DNA of 5,840 nucleotides from Candidatus Zixiibacteriota bacterium (GTDB lineage Bacteria; Zixibacteria; MSB-5A5; CAIYYT01). Location: positions 1-5,840 of the forward strand of contig JAPLUP010000564.1 in NCBI GenBank assembly GCA_026397575.1, written 5' to 3'. The notes beneath the pieces are model-generated. The model was not told the origin of the DNA. It ran no database searches and was given only the letters and a program-made list of their open reading frames with translations. This document shows positions 1 through 5,328 of the stretch, piece after piece (position 1 is the first letter of the stretch; the number at the start of each line of letters is the position of its first letter). The translations under genes were made by a program, and so were the position numbers.

Positions 1-47
1 CTGCACCAATTGCAGAGAAATCCGACGATACGTGGTTCGAAACTCAT
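1..47 (-). CDS. mvhD: MvhD-like iron-sulfur adaptor subunit, first 15 codons only (cut by left edge)
   Basis: The visible N-terminus reads MSFEPRIVGFLCNWC. This matches the start of the MvhD/FlpD family, whose hallmark is a short strand followed by F-x-CNWC, the first two Cys ligands of a [2Fe-2S] cluster. In methanogens MvhD carries electrons from the hydrogenase to HdrA; in bacteria the same subunit often links Hdr to NADH or formate modules. The ATG overlaps the TGA of the upstream NuoG/HdrA fusion gene (ATGA), and a GAGGGG motif lies 8 bases before it, so the start is well supported. The first motif Cys is an ordinary TGC codon, not selenocysteine as in some relatives. The rest of the gene lies outside the window. 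With only 15 residues the family call rests on one motif, but the motif is distinctive and the HdrA neighbour is what would be expected. Confidence 0.8.
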   Translation of the reverse strand, partial: MSFEPRIVGFLCNWC

Positions 48-1804
48 GCAAGTATCCCCTCGATCTGAGCATAGATCTGTTCATCGGTGAAATGACGAGC
101 CATGATGGCGCCGGCGGGACAAGCCGCCACACAAGTACCACAACCCTTACAGAGAGCTGAATTAACGGCGCTGACCTTCTTGGCATCATCAAATGAAATC
201 GCCGTGTACGGACACATGTCATTGCACATCTTGCAACCGCTGCAGAATGCCTCGTCAATGACGGCGTATGCGGCATCCATCATCACTTCTCCCTGCGCCA
301 TCAGCTTCATCGCCTGCGCGGCGGCAGCACCTCCCTGCGCTACGCTGTCGGGGATGTCTTTTGCTCCCTGACAAGCGCCCGCCAGAAAGATACCTTCGGT
401 AGTCGTTGAGACCGGAGCCAGCTTCGGGTGCGCCTCGATAAACCAACCGTCGGCACCGGTAGAGATATTGAACTTCCTGCCAAATTCCTTGGCATCTCGG
501 CGCGCTTCCATAGCCGTGCTGAGAATGACCATATCGACCGGTATCTCACGATACTTGCCGATCAGCGTGTCCTCGCAGCGAACAATCAGATGACCTTCCT
601 CATGCTGCCGATAACCGGACGGCACGACTTCCGCGCCTTTGCCGCGAATGACGTTCACGCCTTCGTCCAGAATGCGCTCGTAGAATTCCTCGTAACCCTT
701 GCCGAAGGCGCGCATGTCGATATAGAGTTGGTAAACCTCGGCTGAGGTTTTCTCTTTCACCAGATGCGAGAATTTGAGGGAGTACATGCAGCAAACACGG
801 CTGCAGTACTTGTGGTAATTATGGTCGCGGCTACCGATGCAATGCAGAATGGCGATAGCGCGCGGCTCCTCGCCGTTTTCCATCACTATTTTGCCCCCGG
901 TCGGACCCGCAGCGTTGTTCATGACCTCGAACTCTTCCGACGAAATCACATTTGGATACTTGCCGTATCCGTATTGCTTCATCGGCGTCGGGTCGAAACT
1001 GTCGAAACCGGTGGCAATCACTACCGCACCGACTTCAACCTCCTCAGATTTCGGACTGTCTTCGTAATCGATGCAGTCCTTGGGGCAGACCTTGGAGCAG
1101 ACCGTGCAGCCACCGGTCTTGAAGTGAATGCAATTTTCACGGACGATCTGCGGCACGTTGGGCACGGCCTGTCGGAACGGCAAAGTGATTGCCGCATTGG
1201 GCGACAGGTTCATCTCTTGGTGAACGATATACCGATTTTCGATCTCTTCCATCCTAATATGGCCGGTCGGGCAGTGCTTGGCGCAAGCGCCGCAAAGAAT
1301 GCACGATTCGGAATCAAGTTGGAACGGCGTTGACACGTCACGTTTGGCGCCGCGATTGATAAAAGCCAGCGCGTGCGCACCTACGACCTCATCGCAAATA
1401 CGGACGCACAGACCACATAAGATGCAAGTGTAGTTGCTTCCCGTCTTCCAGCGCGGCTCCGTGATACGGAGTTGTTCAGCGAGACGCTGCAACACCGGTA
1501 CCGGTGCGCAGTTTGCCATCAGCATTTCCAGATTGGTGCGTCGGGCGTTGATTACGCGCGGAGTGTCAGTGAGGATTTCCAGACCGTCCCAAACCGGATA
1601 GTTACACGCCGTCACGATCTTGGACCAGCCGCCGGCGCTGTGCGCTTCCACACAGCAAATGCGACAGGCCGCGTAGGGTACCATGTATGGATAGTAACAG
1701 AGCGTCGGTATCTCGATCCCGAGTGTCTTGGCCGCCTCCAGCACATACGTACCTTCATCGACCTCAATCTGCTGACCGTCTATACTAATCTTAACTTTGT
1801 CCAT
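44..1804 (-). CDS. Fusion of NuoG-like ferredoxin head to the C-terminal half of HdrA
   Basis: The 586-residue soluble protein has two parts. Residues 1-190 resemble the NuoG/HydA head: a plant-type [2Fe-2S] domain (C36, C47, C50, C67) and two [4Fe-4S] motifs (C127/130/133/137 and C168/171/174/178). The His/Cys-ligated cluster segment that normally lies between them (about residues 93-113) is shortened and lacks its ligands. Residues about 190-586 match the second half of HdrA: the second inserted ferredoxin cluster (C225, C233, C236, C240), the FAD-domain strand VVIATGF (261-267), the conserved YCSRVCCMY (333-341), DMRAFGKGYEEFYER (363-377), the flavin-site GIFLAGACQG (471-480) and a C-terminal two-cluster ferredoxin (C521-C531, C552-C562). 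There is no GxGxxG Rossmann motif, so FAD binding needs the HdrA N-terminal protein encoded two genes upstream of nuoF. It probably passes electrons between the NADH module and HdrB/MvhD. The start is ATG with AGGAG 7 bases upstream. The domain calls are seen directly; the in-trans assembly is inferred. Confidence 0.9.
   Translation of the reverse strand: MDKVKISIDGQQIEVDEGTYVLEAAKTLGIEIPTLCYYPYMVPYAACRICCVEAHSAGGWSKIVTACNYPVWDGLEILTDTPRVINARRTNLEMLMANCAPVPVLQRLAEQLRITEPRWKTGSNYTCILCGLCVRICDEVVGAHALAFINRGAKRDVSTPFQLDSESCILCGACAKHCPTGHIRMEEIENRYIVHQEMNLSPNAAITLPFRQAVPNVPQIVRENCIHFKTGGCTVCSKVCPKDCIDYEDSPKSEEVEVGAVVIATGFDSFDPTPMKQYGYGKYPNVISSEEFEVMNNAAGPTGGKIVMENGEEPRAIAILHCIGSRDHNYHKYCSRVCCMYSLKFSHLVKEKTSAEVYQLYIDMRAFGKGYEEFYERILDEGVNVIRGKGAEVVPSGYRQHEEGHLIVRCEDTLIGKYREIPVDMVILSTAMEARRDAKEFGRKFNISTGADGWFIEAHPKLAPVSTTTEGIFLAGACQGAKDIPDSVAQGGAAAAQAMKLMAQGEVMMDAAYAVIDEAFCSGCKMCNDMCPYTAISFDDAKKVSAVNSALCKGCGTCVAACPAGAIMARHFTDEQIYAQIEGILA
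56..61 (-). promoter_or_regulatory. Shine-Dalgarno site of the mvhD-like gene
   Basis: GAGGGG on the minus strand lies inside the last codons of the NuoG/HdrA fusion gene, 8 bases before the overlapping ATGA. It supports reading a new gene start at the window edge even though only 15 codons are present. Confidence 0.65.
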
Positions 1805-1811
1805 AGTCTTT

Positions 1812-1816
1812 CTCCT
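1812..1816 (-). promoter_or_regulatory. Shine-Dalgarno site of the NuoG/HdrA fusion gene, overlapping the nuoF stop
   Basis: AGGAG on the minus strand shares its first two bases with the nuoF TAG stop (TAGGAG) and sits 7 bases before the ATG. This is the only junction in the window that is not an ATGA overlap. A ribosome ending nuoF would finish on top of this site, so coupled translation is likely. Confidence 0.75.
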
Positions 1817-3827
1817 ACGCGACCTCCGCCGGCACTTTTTTCAGGGGTGGCTGCCACAACTCACGAGCACGCTCCTGCAATTTGTCGCCCTCGCCACGCT
1901 TGATGCGTTTGATCGAGTTGTAGCGGCAGATTTGATAGCAGGCGCCACATTGGATGCACTTGTCCTGTATGATGTAATGCAATCGCTTTGGCTCACCTAC
2001 GATGGCATTTGTCGGGCACGACTTCAGACAGGCATGGCAACCGTTGCACGTGTTGTCGATCACATGCGAGACCAGGTCCTTGCAGACACCGGCTGGGCAG
2101 CGTTTGTCAATCACGTGCGCCAGATACTCCTGCCGGAAATAGCGAATCGTTGACAGCACCGGGTTAGGAGCGCTGCCACCGAGCTGGCACAGACTGGTGT
2201 CGATGATTACCTGCGACAGTTCCTCAAGATATTCAATATCTTCGATAGTGCCCTTACCCTCCGAAATCTTTCGGAGGATGTTCAACATCACGACCAATCC
2301 CTCCCGACAGGGGACGCATTTGCCGCAGCCTTCTTCGGTTAGGAAATGAATAAAGTAGCGAGCGACGTCAACCATGCAAGAATCTTCATCCATGACAATC
2401 ATGCCGCCGGAACCCATCATCGAACCGGCTCTGGTCAACTCGTCAAAGTCGATCGGCAGATCGAGCAGGCTAACCGCTTCGTCTTCATCCCGGATGTCGC
2501 CGTGCGCAACCATACTCGCGTGAATCTTGGGCTCCGCCACCTCCACGATCAACGTGCCACCGGACGGCCCTCCGGTCTGCACCGCCTTGAACCTCTTGCC
2601 ACGAGGTACACCGCCACCGATATCGTACAAGATCTCGCGGAGTGTAATCCCCATCGGGACTTCCACTAAACCGGTATTGTTGACTCTGCCGGTAAGAGCA
2701 AAAACCTTGGTGCCTTTCGAGTTTTCGGTGCCGATCGAGGCGAACCAATCAGCGCCGCGCTCTATGATCAGAGGGACATTCGCCCAGGTCTCAACGTTGT
2801 TCAAGTTCGACGGCTTGTCCCACAGGCCGGATTCAACCGTGTGGATGTACTTGGCGCGCGGTTCTCCGACTTTGCCTTCCAGTGACGCCATCAGGGCGGT
2901 CGATTCACCGCAGACAAAGGCGCCGCCGCCGCGCGATGTCTCGATATCGAAATTGAAACCGGTGCCGAGAATGTTCTCGCCCAACAAGCCATAGTCGCGA
3001 GCCGCTTTGATCGCAATCGTCAGGTTCTTGACCGCAAGCGGATATTCGTTGCGGACATAGACGAAACCTTCATGGCTGCCGATGGCGTATGCGCCGATCA
3101 TCATGCCCTCGATCACTTGATGTGGATTGCCTTCGAGCAACGATCGGTCCATAAAGGCTCCCGGATCGCCCTCGTCGGCGTTGCAAATAACATACTTCGG
3201 GTCGACTTTGACAGCGCGGCAGGTCGCCCACTTCTTGCCGGTCGGGAATCCGCCACCTCCTCTCCCCCGCAGACCCGATTTCTTGATGTCTCCAATAATC
3301 TGTTCCGGAGTCATTTTGGTCAGGGCCGTGGCCAGCGCCAGATATCCGCCAAGCAGAATGTAGTCGTTGATCGCCGTCGGATCCATGAAGCCATTCTTGC
3401 CGAAGATGATGCGCATCTGCTTCTTGTAAAATGGAATGTCCTTTTCTTTCGTGATGATCTGGTTGCTCTGCGGATCGCGATAAAGCAGCTTGTTTACGAG
3501 ATGGCCTCCATTGACGGTCTGCTCCCAAATCAGCTTAGCATCCGCCGATTTTACGCGTTGATAAAAGACACCCAGGGGGTGAACCACAACGAGCGGTCCG
3601 CGCTCACAGAAGCCGTGACAGCCGGTGGCTTTGATCTCGACTTCGTTTTCGAGTCGGTCCTTCTCGCGTTCTTCATGGAAGGTTTTCAGAACCGCGTCAC
3701 AACCGCATGCCATACAGCCCGTGCCGGCGCAAACCGTAACCACGGTCTTGTTGGCATTGCGATTCTTTTCCAGACGCTCCTTGAGAGCGACAAGTTCGGC
3801 CTGCGATAAGAGTCTGTTCGTGCTCAT
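1815..3827 (-). CDS. nuoF: NuoF/HydB-like NADH-binding FMN iron-sulfur subunit
   Basis: The 670-residue protein is the NADH-oxidising or NAD-reducing flavoprotein of the complex. Domains in order: N-terminal thioredoxin-like [2Fe-2S] domain (C33, C38, C70, C74, with extra C41 and C43); NuoF core with the FMN/NADH glycine-rich loop GRGGGGFPTG (188-197), CNADEGDPGAFMDR (215-228) and GGGAFVCGESTAL (300-312); SLBB region with an apparent insert near 425-452; the NuoF [4Fe-4S] site (C501, C504, C507, C547); HVIDKRCPAGVC (571-582), where HydB proteins have a zinc site; and two C-terminal [4Fe-4S] motifs (C594/597/600/604 and C624/627/630/634). This layout, longer than the roughly 430 residues of complex I NuoF, is that of HydB/HndC of bifurcating hydrogenases. 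The ATG overlaps the nuoE stop (ATGA) and follows GGAGGAGG. The molecular role is clear; whether it bifurcates or simply oxidises NADH is not shown by sequence. Confidence 0.95.
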   Translation of the reverse strand: MSTNRLLSQAELVALKERLEKNRNANKTVVTVCAGTGCMACGCDAVLKTFHEEREKDRLENEVEIKATGCHGFCERGPLVVVHPLGVFYQRVKSADAKLIWEQTVNGGHLVNKLLYRDPQSNQIITKEKDIPFYKKQMRIIFGKNGFMDPTAINDYILLGGYLALATALTKMTPEQIIGDIKKSGLRGRGGGGFPTGKKWATCRAVKVDPKYVICNADEGDPGAFMDRSLLEGNPHQVIEGMMIGAYAIGSHEGFVYVRNEYPLAVKNLTIAIKAARDYGLLGENILGTGFNFDIETSRGGGAFVCGESTALMASLEGKVGEPRAKYIHTVESGLWDKPSNLNNVETWANVPLIIERGADWFASIGTENSKGTKVFALTGRVNNTGLVEVPMGITLREILYDIGGGVPRGKRFKAVQTGGPSGGTLIVEVAEPKIHASMVAHGDIRDEDEAVSLLDLPIDFDELTRAGSMMGSGGMIVMDEDSCMVDVARYFIHFLTEEGCGKCVPCREGLVVMLNILRKISEGKGTIEDIEYLEELSQVIIDTSLCQLGGSAPNPVLSTIRYFRQEYLAHVIDKRCPAGVCKDLVSHVIDNTCNGCHACLKSCPTNAIVGEPKRLHYIIQDKCIQCGACYQICRYNSIKRIKRGEGDKLQERARELWQPPLKKVPAEVA

Positions 3828-4342
3828 GCAGCCTCCTCCGTCGTATCAGAATCATGCTTCTTATGCAATACTTCTGAGAGCATCCTCTCGACTTTGGTGA
3901 CCGTCATGTTGCCGTAGTAGATACCGTTGGCTGTGACCAACGGTCCGAGCGCGCAGGCGCCGAGGCAGTTGACGGTTTCCAGACTTACTTCGCCATCAGC
4001 GGTCGTTTCACCGGGCGTGATGCCGAGATCGCGCTCCAGTTTGTCGACGATCACTACCGCTTGGCGTACATGACAGGCCGTGCCGGTGCAGACACAGATG
4101 TGATTCCTGCCCTTAGGCTTGAGAGTGAATGCGCGATAAAACGTCGCCACGCCGTAGATTTGGGCCAGCGGAAGTTTCATGGTCTTGGCAACCGCCCGCA
4201 GCGCTTCCTCCGGCAAATAGCGATAATGCTTCTGGACATCCTGCAAGATCATGATTAGCGCTGTTGATTTGGCGCCATACTCTCCGACGATCTCTTCGAT
4301 CTTGCTCTGCAGATCATATTTGGTATCTACTGCCACTGTCAT
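3824..4342 (-). CDS. nuoE: NuoE/HydC-like thioredoxin-fold [2Fe-2S] subunit
   Basis: The 172-residue protein has the full length and fold of the 24-kDa subunit family. Residues 1-75 are the helical head, with the typical LPEEALRAVAKTMKLPLAQI (43-62) and the nearby YGVATFY motif (63-69). Residues 80-160 are the thioredoxin-like domain, with [2Fe-2S] ligands C85 and C90 (CTGTAC) and C126 and C130 (CLGAC). The family pairs with the FMN subunit, here the next gene, and its cluster lies close to FMN as an electron store or relay. Start and stop both overlap neighbours by ATGA, and AAGGAG lies 7 bases before the start. C83 is an extra Cys just before the first ligand. The last 15 residues are polar and acidic, with no known motif. 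No signal peptide or membrane segment is present, so it should be cytoplasmic. Confidence 0.95.
   Translation of the reverse strand: MTVAVDTKYDLQSKIEEIVGEYGAKSTALIMILQDVQKHYRYLPEEALRAVAKTMKLPLAQIYGVATFYRAFTLKPKGRNHICVCTGTACHVRQAVVIVDKLERDLGITPGETTADGEVSLETVNCLGACALGPLVTANGIYYGNMTVTKVERMLSEVLHKKHDSDTTEEAA
3832..3839 (-). promoter_or_regulatory. Shine-Dalgarno site of nuoF
   Basis: GGAGGAGG, within the last Glu-Glu codons of nuoE, ends 4 bases before the nuoF ATG. Two overlapping registers of the consensus are available, giving spacings of 4 or 7. It fixes the start at the ATGA overlap. Confidence 0.75.
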
Positions 4343-5328
4343 GAGTCAACTCCTTCCAACACCCCGTCCGCGGTCGTCTCGACGTTTTCCGGCATCGGTT
4401 GCGCGCCCGTCAGCGAAGTCAGGTCGTGCTCTGGTCCCATCGACCATTTGTCTTGCACATCGAGCAGTCGACCTACGCGAAACACGCGATCGCCAAGTAT
4501 CATGCGGCGATGCAGCGGATACGGGACACTGGGACACGCCTCATAGCAGGACCCGCAGCTATTGCACTTAGAGGGGTCAACGTAACGGGCTTTCTTCTTT
4601 ATCTTGACTTTGAAATTGCCAATGTAACCATCCACTTGCTCGATTTCGGCATAAGTAATCAGGCGGATGTTGGGATGCTTACCTACCGATACCATCTTGG
4701 GCGTTAGAATACAGGCTGCGCAATCCAGCGTCGGGAAGGTCTTATCAAACCGCGACATGTGTCCGCCGACCGACGCCTCCCGCTCTACTAAGATCACTTC
4801 ATAACCGGCGTCAGCCATCTGCAGCGCAGATTCAATTCCGGCGATGCCGGCGCCAACCACCAGCACTCGACGAGTGATGGGTACGCGTCGCATTTCCAAC
4901 GGCACCTGATACCTCACGCGCGCGACAGCGGCTCTAACCAATGCGGCAGCTTTGGTCGTCGCCAGCTTCTGATCGATAGTGACCCAACTCACCTGCTCGC
5001 GGATGTTGGCCATCTCGAACAGGTAGCGATTCATTCCCGCGACTTCGACAGCCTTGCGGAAAGTGTTCTCATGCATCAAAGGACTGCACGCGGCCACGAC
5101 GATGCGGGTTAGGTTGAGTTCTCTGATGTCCTTCTGAATCAGTTCCTGGCCCGGGTCAGAGCACATGAACTTGTAGTGTCGGGAGATCACTACGCCCGGA
5201 AGCGACAAACTCGATTCAGCGACCCTGGCAACATCAACGGTCTTGGCAATATTCGTGCCGCAATGGCATATATACACTCCGATACGAAGAGCTTCGTCTC
5301 CGCTGCCGCCATTGAGCTTCTCGGTCAT
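4339..5328 (-). CDS. hdrA: N-terminal half of HdrA (split heterodisulfide reductase subunit A)
   Basis: The 329-residue protein matches HdrA from its start through the first inserted ferredoxin cluster and then departs from it; archaeal HdrA is about 650 residues. Seen in order: N-terminal domain with VYICHCGTNIA (18-28), YKFMCSDPGQELI (52-64) and VVAACSPLMHE (77-87), whose Cys residues are conserved in HdrA; the FAD-binding Rossmann motif VVGAGIAG (157-164) with acidic strand end VER (181-183); the flavin-site segment FPTLDCAACILTPKM (198-212); and one [4Fe-4S] motif (C255, C258, C261, C265). Residues 266-329 form a tail I do not recognise. The missing second half of the FAD domain is found in the NuoG-fused protein downstream. 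The reading frame shows no sign of decay: the stop forms a clean ATGA overlap with nuoE, with a good Shine-Dalgarno on each side, so this looks like an established split rather than a broken gene. It acts in the cytoplasm as one half of the HdrA flavin centre. Confidence 0.9.
   Translation of the reverse strand: MTEKLNGGSGDEALRIGVYICHCGTNIAKTVDVARVAESSLSLPGVVISRHYKFMCSDPGQELIQKDIRELNLTRIVVAACSPLMHENTFRKAVEVAGMNRYLFEMANIREQVSWVTIDQKLATTKAAALVRAAVARVRYQVPLEMRRVPITRRVLVVGAGIAGIESALQMADAGYEVILVEREASVGGHMSRFDKTFPTLDCAACILTPKMVSVGKHPNIRLITYAEIEQVDGYIGNFKVKIKKKARYVDPSKCNSCGSCYEACPSVPYPLHRRMILGDRVFRVGRLLDVQDKWSMGPEHDLTSLTGAQPMPENVETTADGVLEGVDS
4350..4355 (-). promoter_or_regulatory. Shine-Dalgarno site of nuoE
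   Basis: AAGGAG on the minus strand lies in the last codons of the HdrA-N gene, 7 bases before the nuoE ATG. It shows that the HdrA-N stop is a true operon junction rather than a sequencing break in a longer hdrA. Confidence 0.75.

Noticed and set aside
1..15. Short inverted repeat CTGCA-n5-TGCAG that could be read as a terminator stem
   Set aside because: The stem is only 5 bases with no T-run, and it arises from the two TGC codons of the CNWC motif in the mvhD-like gene.
764..1333. Long plus-strand open frame (189 codons)
   Set aside because: It lies wholly antisense to the NuoG/HdrA fusion gene, whose motifs are unmistakable; the product has no recognisable domain, and such frames are common opposite GC-rich codons.
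3072..3809. Long plus-strand open frame (245 codons)
   Set aside because: It is antisense to the NuoF-like gene, with no recognisable motif. It is best explained as a shadow of the real gene.
4339..4342. HdrA truncation as a sequencing frameshift or pseudogene
   Set aside because: The stop overlaps a well-formed nuoE start with a proper Shine-Dalgarno, and the missing HdrA half is intact in another gene, so a broken hdrA is unlikely.
44..4342. Respiratory complex I (nuoEFG) operon
   Set aside because: The NuoF-like protein has HydB-type extra domains, the NuoG-like part is joined to HdrA and lacks the molybdopterin-type domain, and hdr/mvhD genes surround it. No membrane subunit is present.
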